A stretch of DNA of 50,781 nt from Pseudobutyrivibrio sp. UBA1225 (GTDB taxonomy: Bacteria; Bacillota; Clostridia; Lachnospirales; Lachnospiraceae). The notes beneath the pieces were generated by a model, which made no database searches, was not told the origin of the DNA, and saw nothing but the letters and a program-made list of their open reading frames with translations. Position 1 is the first letter of the stretch; every line of letters starts with the position of its first letter. This document shows positions 41,417 to 48,484 of this stretch, piece after piece. A program made the position numbers and the translations under genes. Location of the stretch: contig DBWZ01000069.1 of the NCBI GenBank assembly GCA_002309345.1, positions 7,752 to 58,532 of the forward strand, given 5' to 3'.

Positions 41417-41512
41417 CTATTTCAATAAATACATTTCAAAAACCTTATGAACATCCAGATGATTATTAGTTCGTTCATAGCTAGTCTTCTCATAATATTC
41501 TTTAACTGACAT
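41417..41512 (-). pseudogene. 31-codon ORF, probable remnant
   Basis: A short frame MSVKEYYEKTSYERTNNHLD... of 31 codons fills the gap upstream of the phosphatase gene. GGAGGAG lies 17 bases before its ATG, too far for normal initiation. It reads like the N-terminus of a longer protein that has lost the rest. It could also be a small real gene. Confidence 0.3.
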
Positions 41513-41585
41513 TAATTATACAAAATTCACTCCTCCAACAAAAGAAGAAACTAGCATAATCTCGTCGTACTATGATAAGTCAAAC

Positions 41586-41620
41586 AAAAAACTTCTATCG
41601 AAAAAACCGATAGAAGTTTT
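41586..41620 (-). terminator. Terminator of the 41632 lipoprotein gene
   Basis: A 13-bp perfect stem (41588-41600 with 41608-41620) and an A/T-rich tail that gives T's on the minus strand. Its stem core ACTTCTATCG recurs in the terminator at 45667-45701. Confidence 0.88.
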
Positions 41621-41631
41621 CTTAAATTCTT

Positions 41632-42768
41632 TCATAAATTTCCATGTTCGGCGTCTAACTCTTCCATGCGATGATTCATAAATTCATCGTTTTCTTTATT
41701 TAACAAGAAAACACCAAATAAGTCGTCAATATAGTCATTACCAGAATCATGTCCTATCTGTGTACACAAATAATCAGAATCATTTATTATGTTAGACTCA
41801 TCAGAATCATATGAATATGTAGCCAATGGCTTTATTTCCATTATAGTGCCATCTTGCTCATAGGATAATGGAACTGCAACTATCAGCTCATCTATATCTG
41901 CCTTAACATGATATCCAGCCACCATCCTTATATCATATCCTTTTTTCATGCTGATATCGTACACACCTTCTAATTTTTCCTTCTCTTTTTTTGTCAACGG
42001 ACTTACTGTTATTGCCACATCCTCTAAAGTGCAATAGCGGAAACCATCATATTCATATGTGTAAACCTGCTCAAAGTATGGTTCATCTGAGTATGGTGTC
42101 ACGTAAAGGTATTGATTGATATAAGGCATAATATTATCTAAATCATAACCAGAACTACTGATAACATAATGTGTATCTACAGGCATCTTTTCAGTATTAT
42201 TATAATTTATGATACATATGCTATCGCAATCAAACCTATCAAACAATGGCTGGTAGTCTATGGTATATACATCAGTGTCACATAGTTTTAACACAAAATC
42301 TGATTGCTCAATAAAATCCGAGATGTTTTCCCCTGTGTACAGCTCTTCAAAATAAACTCCATTATGCTCTATGAATGGCAGACTAACATCTACTACATCA
42401 GGATACATTTTTTTAATATCTTGCTTTATAGAGGATAGTATCTCAGGCTTTTGATATGAATCAGCCCCTTCTGTTGTCTTCTCCTCTCCTGATATTTCGA
42501 CAGCAAACTCTTTATCTTCATACTTCATCGAAACAACCACAAGTCCATTAGGATCTGGAATATAAGGCACGGGCCCACCTTCTGGATATTGAGCTTTTGT
42601 ATCAGTGACTGAAGGAATAAATCCGTACTTTTCTTTTATATAATTTACAGCATTTTCTCTGCCTTGAATCTCGTATTTTTTTGCTTTCGCACGACTTACA
42701 GGACTTAATCCACATCCAGCTAAAATTAATGACATGATTAGTCCTAGCAGTATAATTCTTTTTTTCAT
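41632..42768 (-). CDS. Large lipoprotein
   Basis: The 378-residue protein begins with a lipoprotein signal peptide (KKRIILLGLIMSLILAGC, lipobox LAGC). The mature part is beta-rich without a recognised family (YEIQGRENAVNYIKEKYGFI near the start; VYTYEYDGFRYCTLEDVAIT later). Similar proteins starting with an ENAVNYIKEKYGF-type helix occur as lipoproteins across Lachnospiraceae. An ATG at 42810 is in frame but would put a charged stretch ahead of the signal peptide; neither start has a strong ribosome site. Confidence 0.78.
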   Translation of the reverse strand: MKKRIILLGLIMSLILAGCGLSPVSRAKAKKYEIQGRENAVNYIKEKYGFIPSVTDTKAQYPEGGPVPYIPDPNGLVVVSMKYEDKEFAVEISGEEKTTEGADSYQKPEILSSIKQDIKKMYPDVVDVSLPFIEHNGVYFEELYTGENISDFIEQSDFVLKLCDTDVYTIDYQPLFDRFDCDSICIINYNNTEKMPVDTHYVISSSGYDLDNIMPYINQYLYVTPYSDEPYFEQVYTYEYDGFRYCTLEDVAITVSPLTKKEKEKLEGVYDISMKKGYDIRMVAGYHVKADIDELIVAVPLSYEQDGTIMEIKPLATYSYDSDESNIINDSDYLCTQIGHDSGNDYIDDLFGVFLLNKENDEFMNHRMEELDAEHGNL

Positions 42769-42888
42769 TTTTCTGATTCTTTTATTTCTCCCTAATCTTA
42801 TTCCACTCATTTGGTGTGTTCTGATATACGTAATAACACTGGCACGAATTTTTCAAGGCCGCTCCTACAGCGGGCTAGAATGGCTTTT

Positions 42889-43992
42889 TCAAAATCGCGC
42901 TCCATTGCGCTCCATTTCTTCATCCTTCTTTTGTAAATAATAGAATTCTTTTTGGGTTTCAATCTCAGCTCGTAATTCTTCTTCTGTTGGTAAATATAAT
43001 TTATATTTTGATGCAAACAACTGCTCATTTTCATGAAGCACAGAATACTTGGCAATATCCTCATCTGTTTCTGAACATAATACTATTCCCAATGTTGGAT
43101 TATCATCTGAAGATTTCTTTAATTCATCATACATGCGAATATACATATCCATCTGTCCCACATCCTGATGAGTGATTTTTGTTGTTTTTAAATCAATTAA
43201 CACAAAGCATTTTAAAAGATAATTATAGAAAACCAAATCAATATAATAATCTTCCTTGTCTGTATGAATATGTTGCTGTCTTGCAACAAACGCATACCCC
43301 TTTCCAAGTTCCATAAGAAATTTCTGTAAATTATCGATAATGCATTGTTCTAAATCAGACTCATAATAAGAAGTGTTTTCTTGCATACCAAGAAACTCTG
43401 CAATGACAGGATTCTTTATAAATTCAAGTCTATCCTGCATCGGTCTTGTTAATTCTAGCATTTCATTTTTAACGCCATTCTTATCTTGCGATTTCAGCAA
43501 TCGATAATAATACTGAGTTGATATATTTCTGTTCAAAGTCCTAATGCTCCAGGTCTGCTCATAAGCTTCCTTTGCATACCACTCACGAGCTTCCTTATCA
43601 TCAACCTGTAATAAACGCTCGTAATGTGACCATGACAGTAAATGTGCCGACACTGTTGGCACAATTCCTTGTTCTTCAGATTGTGCCGACACCGTCGGCA
43701 CAATATCTGGAAAAGTCTTATAAAACTGCAAAAATTTATAAACCGTTCTTCTGCTAAAACCTTGTCCGTATTTTTTTGTGAGAGAATCAGAAAGCTTTTT
43801 TACTACTTCCAAACCATATTCAGCTCTATCCTTGCCATTTAATTCTTCCTCAGAAATACGTTTTCCCAAAAGCCAATTTCTTAATACCAAAGAAATATTA
43901 GCTGACTGAATTGCTACTCGCTGCGCACTATCAATGATATTACACGCATCCCCCATAATGTCATTTGTTTTTGTATACTCTATTAAATCGTT
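42889..43992 (-). CDS. DUF1016 (YhcG) PD-(D/E)XK nuclease-domain protein
   Basis: A 367-residue protein. The N-terminal YhcG_N part runs from residue 1 to about 150 (QSANISLVLRNWLLGKRISE, YGQGFSRRTVYKFLQFY). The C-terminal nuclease-fold part has PVIAEFLGMQENTSYYESDL, YYIDLVFYNYLLKCFVLIDL and the catalytic-type DLKTTKI (D-x-K in place of the common E-x-K). Such proteins are tied to mobile elements and genome defence, but activity is unproven. The linker between halves holds the repeat IVPTVSAQ...IVPTVSAH, encoded by two palindromes. AGGAG before the ATG at 43992 sets the start. Confidence 0.85.
   Translation of the reverse strand, partial: NDLIEYTKTNDIMGDACNIIDSAQRVAIQSANISLVLRNWLLGKRISEEELNGKDRAEYGLEVVKKLSDSLTKKYGQGFSRRTVYKFLQFYKTFPDIVPTVSAQSEEQGIVPTVSAHLLSWSHYERLLQVDDKEAREWYAKEAYEQTWSIRTLNRNISTQYYYRLLKSQDKNGVKNEMLELTRPMQDRLEFIKNPVIAEFLGMQENTSYYESDLEQCIIDNLQKFLMELGKGYAFVARQQHIHTDKEDYYIDLVFYNYLLKCFVLIDLKTTKITHQDVGQMDMYIRMYDELKKSSDDNPTLGIVLCSETDEDIAKYSVLHENEQLFASKYKLYLPTEEELRAEIETQKEFYYLQKKDEEMERNGARF
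43643..43703. repeat. Pair of in-frame palindromes within the DUF1016 gene
   Basis: Two copies, 39 bases apart, of a ~22-bp inverted repeat: TGTGCCGACA/TGTTGGCACA (43643-43663) and TTGTGCCGAC/GTCGGCACAA (43681-43703). Each copy encodes VPTVSA. Confidence 0.85.
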
Positions 43993-44110
43993 CATAAAAA
44001 CAGCTCCTACCATAAGTCATTTTATCCATTTACTTAATTATAACAGAATCATAATTATAAAAACAGAACAAACTTTCTCTTTTTTCCAGACACAATCTCA
44101 TTAAAGTACA

Positions 44111-44136
44111 AAAGCCAAGCTCAACGCTCGGCTTGG
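44111..44136 (-). terminator. Terminator of the GyrI-TfoX-RidA operon
   Basis: A 6-bp GC core stem (44115-44120 with 44131-44136, extendable by alternative pairing), followed by CTTTT on the minus strand. Confidence 0.65.
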
Positions 44137-44205
44137 TCCCAAGTGTTATTCGCACCTGATAACTCTGTTAAATTTACTATAACTAAAATCATCACTTTTT
44201 CAACA

Positions 44206-44562
44206 TCAAGAGTTTTTATAAGCAATAGCATCAATCTGGAATAAAATACCAGATCTTATAAAATCAGTTGTATATGCTTTTCTTGTTGGATACTTTCCGG
44301 CAAATCGTTCTTTCAAAACTGCTGATAAACTATTCAAGTCCTCTATATTCTTAAAAAGGCAATCCATTTTCACAACGGATTCCAAAGTTAATCCCACCAT
44401 CTTCAAACGTTTTTTCAACACATCAATAGCTCCGTGAATCTGTTCATCAATAGATTTTCCTTCGTTTCCCATGCAATAACCTACAAAGATGTAATCGCCG
44501 GCCTCAATAATTGTAGAATCGGCCCAAAAATCGTCTACTTCAATCCTTTTAATCTCTGCCAT
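44206..44562 (-). CDS. RidA family protein
   Basis: A 118-residue YjgF/YER057c/UK114 (RidA) family protein. Key stretches are AIDVLKKRLKMVGLTLESVV, RFAGKYPTRKAYTTDFI and GILFQIDAIAY. The conserved arginine of imine deaminases is R in the PTRKA segment or in FIRSG; the chain lacks the exact RidA ending, so enamine deaminase activity is uncertain. Last gene of a run GyrI-like, TfoX-like, RidA, all on the minus strand. Confidence 0.85.
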   Translation of the reverse strand: MAEIKRIEVDDFWADSTIIEAGDYIFVGYCMGNEGKSIDEQIHGAIDVLKKRLKMVGLTLESVVKMDCLFKNIEDLNSLSAVLKERFAGKYPTRKAYTTDFIRSGILFQIDAIAYKNS

Positions 44563-44631
44563 GTTCTTTCTCCTATTTATCTTCTTACCATATTATCCTT
44601 AACCATAAAGTGTCAACAAACTCGAATTGGT

Positions 44632-44946
44632 TTATTTCTTTTTCCTTGGAGCAGGTAACTCATCAACCATAGCATTCAATAGTTCGTTCATAAAATCTTT
44701 GTTATCTATGTCATCAACCAAAAGCATTTCTTTAGCCCCTTCATAGGGAATTTCATATTGAGCTTTCGGCATCAACTGCTTTGCAGATTTTGTTGGCTTC
44801 ACAAGAAATCTATCATCATATATTCCACCGACAATCTTCCCCTGATAATAGATGATATATTCTCCCATCATTGACCTGTATGATATTTCATCAAGTGATG
44901 CTAACTGTTCTAAAACAAATTCCAAATAATCTTTACTTGAAGCCAT
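44632..44946 (-). CDS. TfoX N-terminal domain protein
   Basis: A 104-residue TfoX/Sxy N-terminal domain alone: YLEFVLEQLASLDEISYRSM, MGEYIIYYQGKIVGGIYDDR, FLVKPTKSAKQLMPKA. Stand-alone copies are common and are not competence regulators as far as known. ATG codons lie at 44955 and 44946; AGGAGG sits nine bases before the second, which is preferred. Confidence 0.88.
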   Translation of the reverse strand: MASSKDYLEFVLEQLASLDEISYRSMMGEYIIYYQGKIVGGIYDDRFLVKPTKSAKQLMPKAQYEIPYEGAKEMLLVDDIDNKDFMNELLNAMVDELPAPRKKK

Positions 44947-44978
44947 TGCAACCATCCTCCTACTAAAACTCCAAATTG

Positions 44979-45611
44979 CTACACTTCCTTAATTGGATGT
45001 CTAATTACTGTCTTCCACTTCTCCGGAGCAACCTTTCTCGCGTCTGACATGTAAATCTCGTGATGAAGTCTTGTATCAGTGAAATCATTAACATATCCAT
45101 TTTCAGCTAAGTATGAATCCATAAGAGCGACAGTTGCTGGCTCATCATCAAATGAACCTAAATGCATAATCTGAACACACAATCCTTCCTCAAGTGTCAA
45201 AAACTCAGCAGAGGAGCAATCAAGCTTTTTCTTTTTGGTTGCTGTTTCTACTGCCCATGCAAAATCTTTCTCTGAAATGAAATCAGGTAATCTTATAACT
45301 GAAATCCAATTAAAAGCTGATTTATCAGTATAATCTACTTCCTCAACATCATCCTGCCACCAAAAACCTTCAAGTGGAGGAACTACATATTCAATGAAAC
45401 CTTCAATTTTATAATCAGTTTTGTAACTCATTTTTAATGTATATGCGACAGCATACAAAACACTAATTGCCTTCTGATAATCACCATCCGATTCGTTTGG
45501 ATTGCCTTTACCTCTAACAGCTATATAATTAGCCTTAGGAACATTCACAATCTGCGGTGTATTCTTAGGCATGTAGTATTCCTTGTATTCTTTCTTAAAG
45601 TCAAATGCCAT
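44979..45611 (-). CDS. GyrI-like small-molecule-binding protein
   Basis: A 210-residue GyrI-like (SHS2/AraC effector-binding type) domain without a DNA-binding part: PQIVNVPKANYIAVRGKGNP, EGFIEYVVPPLEGFWWQDDV and LCVQIMHLGSFDDEPATVAL, ending WKTVIRHPIKEV. Members bind hydrophobic drugs or hydrolyse small toxins. GGGGG precedes the ATG. First gene of the GyrI-TfoX-RidA run. Confidence 0.88.
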   Translation of the reverse strand: MAFDFKKEYKEYYMPKNTPQIVNVPKANYIAVRGKGNPNESDGDYQKAISVLYAVAYTLKMSYKTDYKIEGFIEYVVPPLEGFWWQDDVEEVDYTDKSAFNWISVIRLPDFISEKDFAWAVETATKKKKLDCSSAEFLTLEEGLCVQIMHLGSFDDEPATVALMDSYLAENGYVNDFTDTRLHHEIYMSDARKVAPEKWKTVIRHPIKEV

Positions 45612-45666
45612 GATATTTTCCCCCTTAATAATTCATCCTCAATATTATATCGTATTTACGTTAGAA

Positions 45667-45701
45667 ATAAAAAACTTCTATCGGAAAATCCGACAGAAGT
45701 T
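45667..45701 (-). terminator. Terminator behind the degraded region
   Basis: A 13-bp stem (45673-45685 with 45689-45701, one mismatch) and T's on the minus strand. It ends the decayed ORF at 45720-45830 and shares its stem with the 41586 terminator. Confidence 0.85.
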
Positions 45702-45719
45702 AATTCTACAAATTATTAT

Positions 45720-45830
45720 TTAATTAAGCTTTGCAACGGCAGATTTAAACTCCTCTCTATCTCTTTGTAATAGTGTCATATACTCAGTCCTCCATTGCTC
45801 CTTTGCACGAGCATTAATAACCAAATCTCT
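45720..45830 (-). pseudogene. 3' remnant of a helical protein gene
   Basis: A 37-codon frame (RDLVINARAKEQWRTEYMTL then QRDREEFKSAVAKLN, stop) opens directly after an in-frame stop and has no start codon near its beginning. Read as the C-terminal helix of a lost protein. This and the next two entries, plus a terminator, fill the 580-base gap 45612-46191. Confidence 0.55.
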
Positions 45831-45838
45831 TATCTATA

Positions 45839-45940
45839 TTATTTTGCAATTATCGAATCCGTGGTGTTTCCCTCCATCATTTCTTCTATGCTGTTCCCGT
45901 AAAAGGCGCAGACAGTATCCTGAAATTTATTGATTGCCAT
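45839..45940 (-). pseudogene. Short C-terminal remnant
   Basis: The frame encodes MAINKFQDTVCAFYGNSIEE... of 33 residues to its stop. The same frame is open a further 15 codons upstream (through CIVFHQPGNDDAGY), without a start codon or ribosome site. Probably the end of a broken gene. Confidence 0.45.
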
Positions 45941-46091
45941 ATACCCAGCATCATCATTACCAGGCTGATGGAATACTATACAGGTGCTTCTACTTATGCG
46001 ATTTCATCCTGAATAGTCTTTTTAGCTTTATCCTTTGAATCTTCTTTTCCATACATAATCTCCGGTTAAATCAATTTTGAATGTAGCAAAC

Positions 46092-46173
46092 TTACTCACC
46101 GGTTTTAAGCGAATTTAAAAACTCATTGTATCTGGCATTGGCCTCTTCGCTGGCCTTCTTTTCGATAATCCAT
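46092..46173 (-). pseudogene. Internally deleted copy of the 40159-40449 gene
   Basis: The first eleven bases of the ORF (ATGGATTATCG) are joined to the 3' part encoding KKASEEANARYNEFLNS. In the intact 96-residue gene these lie about 210 bases apart. The join shifts the reading frame, so no protein can be made. Sequence similarity of the 3' part to 40182-40230 is about 90% by eye. Confidence 0.8.
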
Positions 46174-46191
46174 TAATCTGCTCCTAAAATT

Positions 46192-46455
46192 TTAATCCAC
46201 TATAAGCATAATAATTGTAGCCAATATTGCAATAATGCTCAACAGCTCAAATAAGTGTGCAAAGTCTTCTGCAATGGAAGAGCCCTTTTTGCTGGTTGCA
46301 CCTCCAGATGACAAACGTTCCTTTTTCATGACCTGATCGAAGGTATCGCAATCATGCAAAAAACATTCGGCACTGTCTCTTTCAGAAGCATCAAGATGCC
46401 CATCATGATTAGCATCAAACATTGATTCTCCACCAAAACCTGAATCATCAAACAT
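46192..46455 (-). CDS. EF-hand protein with C-terminal membrane anchor
   Basis: An 87-residue protein. A calcium-binding loop DANHDGHLDASE (residues 14-25, with D at positions 1, 3-equivalent and E at 12) is followed by an acidic helix with two cysteines (ECFLHDCD), a short polar linker, and one C-terminal helix (LFELLSIIAILATIIMLIVD). The topology is tail-anchored, with the EF hand likely cytoplasmic. GGAGG precedes the ATG. Function unknown. Confidence 0.75.
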   Translation of the reverse strand: MFDDSGFGGESMFDANHDGHLDASERDSAECFLHDCDTFDQVMKKERLSSGGATSKKGSSIAEDFAHLFELLSIIAILATIIMLIVD

Positions 46456-46472
46456 AATGAACCTCCCGATTA

Positions 46473-46751
46473 TTAAATCCCATCAAAAACAACATCTGTG
46501 CACTCACCATGATTATTGCAGTCATAACCTGGCCAATCATCATGTATCTCCTCGATATGGTCATCATAATTGAAATCTGCCGGCAAAATAGTTTTCTCGA
46601 TAGTAGCTTCCTCATAAATCGTTGTTATATCTTTTTTGATTGCACGCAGTTCTCTTGTGGTACATGTTCTGGTAAATTCTAGTGCATCCTCCTCGTTTGG
46701 TGCATCAAGGACATATTCAACTGTTTCAGTCTGGCGAATTTTGTATCTCAT
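46473..46751 (-). CDS. Small acidic unknown protein
   Basis: Unrecognised 92-residue protein: MRYKIRQTETVEYVLDAPNE, then EDALEFTRTCTTRELRAIKK and an acidic tail (DDHIEEIHDDWPGYDCNNHG). The beginning (a strand, then a DALE helix) looks like a small alpha/beta fold. GGAGG fixes the ATG at 46751; the open frame begins at 46772. Upstream of the EF-hand gene by 17 bases, likely one operon. Confidence 0.65.
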   Translation of the reverse strand: MRYKIRQTETVEYVLDAPNEEDALEFTRTCTTRELRAIKKDITTIYEEATIEKTILPADFNYDDHIEEIHDDWPGYDCNNHGECTDVVFDGI

Positions 46752-46798
46752 AAATAAAACCTCCACTACCATTTCATATAAAATGAAATTTATTAACT

Positions 46799-46862
46799 AA
46801 AAAAGCTCTACACCATACTGATATGTACCAAAAATCCTGGATATATATCATACATATAGAGC
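46799..46862 (-). terminator. Terminator of the 47057 gene
   Basis: A long imperfect hairpin whose outer stem pairs 46805-46810 (GCTCTA) with 46857-46862 (TAGAGC), with further AT pairing inside, then T's on the minus strand. About 195 bases past the stop codon. The gap 46773-47056 shows nothing else clear. Confidence 0.6.
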
Positions 46863-47056
46863 CTTTATTATTAGTCTGGTATTCTTATCTGCGCAAAAGC
46901 GTTATAAAAATATAATTTTATGATATTTGGTGGAGTTTTATAATACCAAAACTTTGTGATTAATATTCGAAAAAAGCGTTTTAGATTTATGAACATCGAA
47001 AAAGACTGGTTTTTTTGTACCATTCCTATTGATGAGGTAATTAGTATTTTTATTTC

Positions 47057-47815
47057 TCATAAATTGTTATTTCGACAATACTCTTCTATCCTAGCATTTC
47101 TCTTATTCAAAAAATCTAATTCTTTATCTAAAAAATCTAGGTATTCATACACCGTCTTTGGCCGTGGATTCTCTGAAAAATCTCCTTTACCTTGCCATAT
47201 ATTTACTTTCTCATAGTCCGGCGAAACACAATCTTGTAAGAAAAAGAAATCTACATATCCTTTGAAATCTTTAAATAATTCAAAAAAACCTCGATCCGTT
47301 TCAAGTACTTTTTTGAGGGGACTTTCTTCGTTTTTATAAAATCTTCGTATACATTCTAACGTTAAATCCCACCGGTCTGATATTATTTTATTTTTACCTC
47401 TAACCTGATTAATGCTTTCCTGATGCTTTGGGAAAATAATAGTTCCACCAATAGTACAAGATTTATGTAGATAATCTTCGTAAAACTTCTTATAATCTCC
47501 AACAGCTTTCTTTACCTCTTCTATCATTTTTACATAATCTTTATACCTAAAACTTACTATGATAGAATCACTACCAAATCTATAATCATTCCAGTAAAGG
47601 TAATAACTTCCTGAACCTTTTTTCAAATTCATTATTTGACCATTGGGTAAAGGTTTGCTCCAGAGAATTCTATGATATTCTTGTAACATCGGACTAGATT
47701 TATCTGGGTCAGATCCGCCTTCTCCCATTACATTATTTCTTTCCCAAAATCCATCCCAATACTTGTATGAATCCATAGTAAAATCAAATTTCACTTCAAT
47801 CTTAGGTTGATTCAT
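47057..47815 (-). CDS. Unknown protein, DUF6994-like
   Basis: A 252-residue soluble protein with many aromatic residues: FDFTMDSYKYWDGFWERNNV, then YHRILWSKPLPNGQIMNL, SYYLYWNDYRFGSDSIIVSF and FFLQDCVSPDYEKVNIWQGK. The ordering resembles proteins annotated DUF6994, an assignment I make from memory and hold weakly. GGAGG before the ATG at 47815 fixes the start; the frame is open to 47830. It stands alone next to the toxin locus; a toxin or immunity role would be speculation. Confidence 0.6.
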   Translation of the reverse strand: MNQPKIEVKFDFTMDSYKYWDGFWERNNVMGEGGSDPDKSSPMLQEYHRILWSKPLPNGQIMNLKKGSGSYYLYWNDYRFGSDSIIVSFRYKDYVKMIEEVKKAVGDYKKFYEDYLHKSCTIGGTIIFPKHQESINQVRGKNKIISDRWDLTLECIRRFYKNEESPLKKVLETDRGFFELFKDFKGYVDFFFLQDCVSPDYEKVNIWQGKGDFSENPRPKTVYEYLDFLDKELDFLNKRNARIEEYCRNNNL

Positions 47816-47874
47816 ATTTAACACCTCCATAGCTATTTAATTATACGTTTTTATCCAACGTATATCAAAATAAA

Positions 47875-47899
47875 AAAGGCTGTCCTACAGGCAGCCTCA
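47875..47899 (-). terminator. Terminator-like hairpin left of the toxin locus
   Basis: An 8-bp stem (AGGCTGTC with GGCAGCCT, one G-T pair, 5-base loop) followed by six T's on the minus strand. No minus-strand gene obviously ends here, so it may end a transcript reading out of the toxin locus or insulate the neighbouring gene. Confidence 0.6.
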
Positions 47900-47928
47900 T
47901 CCATCTCTTCTTGTTCTTATTTTTTATA

Positions 47929-47957
47929 TTGACATACAAACATACTTTCGGTACCAT
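47929..47957 (+). promoter_or_regulatory. Promoter of the toxin mRNA
   Basis: Perfect TTGACA (47929-47934), 17-bp spacer, TACCAT (47952-47957). The predicted start, near 47965, falls at the repeat AGTGCTACC, which also begins the antisense RNA. Confidence 0.6.
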
Positions 47958-48024
47958 ATTATTCAGTGCTACCATTTTCGGTAGGCGGTTAGCTTCCCTC
48001 GGGAAGACTGTGACTCCCGTTTAA

Positions 48025-48057
48025 ATATATTTCAATCACCTTTTGGGTGAAATATAT
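48025..48057 (+). promoter_or_regulatory. 5' hairpin covering the toxin ribosome site
   Basis: ATATATTTC pairs with GAAATATAT and ACC with GGT, a 12-bp stem with a 4-base bulge. It ends 3 bases before the GGAGG site at 48061-48065. This kind of leader hairpin delays or limits toxin translation in type I systems. Confidence 0.6.
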
Positions 48058-48073
48058 GACGGAGGACTTGCTT

Positions 48074-48175
48074 ATGCTATCAACAACGGACCTTATTGCA
48101 GTCATTGGACTGTGTGCGACTTTCTATAGTCTTGGTTACGTGCGTGGCAAGCATGATTCCAAGACACAAAAATAA
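48074..48175 (+). CDS. 33-residue Fst-like toxin peptide (putative)
   Basis: A small peptide with a hydrophobic segment (LIAVIGLCATFYSLGYV, residues 7-23) and a charged C-terminal tail (RGKHDSKTQK). Its layout, one membrane span then a polar tail in about 30 residues, is that of Fst/Ldr-type membrane toxins. GGAGG lies eight bases before the ATG. The context supports it: own promoter, structured leader, and a convergent antisense promoter with a shared terminator. Toxicity is inferred, not shown; a small membrane peptide of other function is possible. Confidence 0.6.
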   Translation: MLSTTDLIAVIGLCATFYSLGYVRGKHDSKTQK

Positions 48176-48209
48176 CCGCCCCAAAGCCTGAGAAACTTGA
48201 GCGGTTATT
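48171..48209. terminator. Shared terminator of the convergent RNAs
   Basis: A perfect 9-bp stem (48171-48179 with 48201-48209). A strong TTTTT tail follows on the minus strand; the plus-strand tail is AAAAACTAATCTTTT, weaker. Confidence 0.75.
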
Positions 48210-48259
48210 AAAAACTAATCTTTTACTCGGCTAACCGTCTATCGGTAGCACTTTTTTGT
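48171..48259 (-). ncRNA. Antisense RNA of the toxin locus (putative antitoxin)
   Basis: A minus-strand transcript of about 90 bases is predicted from the promoter at 48266-48294 to the terminator hairpin at 48171-48209 (9-bp perfect stem, then TTTTT). It overlaps the toxin 3' end and carries a leader related to the toxin leader. It should pair with the toxin mRNA at both ends and block translation, as RNA II does in par. Confidence 0.55.
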
Positions 48260-48265
48260 ATATAC

Positions 48266-48294
48266 ATATTATCATGTCTATTCATTATCGTCAA
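48266..48294 (-). promoter_or_regulatory. Promoter of the antisense RNA
   Basis: Minus-strand TTGACG (48289-48294), 17-bp spacer, TAATAT (48266-48271). Close to consensus and stronger by eye than the toxin promoter, as expected for an antitoxin RNA. Confidence 0.65.
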
Positions 48295-48299
48295 ATAGC

Positions 48300-48389
48300 A
48301 CTGCCGCTAGGCAGTCCCTTCATCGGCGAAGCCGATTACAATCCCACCTTGCTCGCGTCAGCGAGTGGTCTGTGGAGCTCGGGCAGACC
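48300..48389. other. Cluster of four GC-rich hairpins
   Basis: Successive stems: 48300-48305/48310-48315 (ACTGCC), 48322-48327/48331-48336 (ATCGGC), 48352-48356/48361-48365 (CTCGC) and 48367-48372/48384-48389 (GGTCTG). The stretch is GC-rich compared with its surroundings and non-coding. It could be a structured RNA or an old mobile repeat. No known family recognised. Confidence 0.5.
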
Positions 48390-48430
48390 TGCGAGTGGAA
48401 CGAGCTGCTAGGAATGGTCCCATAAAAAGC

Positions 48431-48469
48431 AAAAAAGGTGCCTGACCCCCAATGGGAATCAGACACCTT
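48431..48469 (-). terminator. Terminator of the CBM protein gene
   Basis: An 11-bp stem (48435-48445 with 48459-48469, one mismatch), with six T's on the minus strand, 16 bases past the stop codon. Confidence 0.88.
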
Positions 48470-48484
48470 CTAAATTTTTAAGCT

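Larger units (their letters stand above)
47965..48252. repeat. Inverted-repeat leaders of the toxin and antisense RNAs
   Basis: The plus-strand leader at 47965-47998 (AGTGCTACC, GGTAGGCGGTTAGC) matches the reverse complement of 48226-48252 (AGTGCTACCGAT, ACGGTTAGCCGAG). Each convergent transcript therefore starts with a related sequence, as in par/Fst loci, where such repeats form the sites of RNA-RNA contact. Confidence 0.65.

Noticed and set aside
42807..43064. 85-codon minus-strand ORF
   Set aside because: Out-of-frame overlap with the 3' end of the DUF1016 gene, no ribosome site, no recognisable protein features.
46956..47216. 86-codon plus-strand ORF
   Set aside because: Mostly antisense to the 252-residue minus-strand gene, which has a good ribosome site and protein-like composition.
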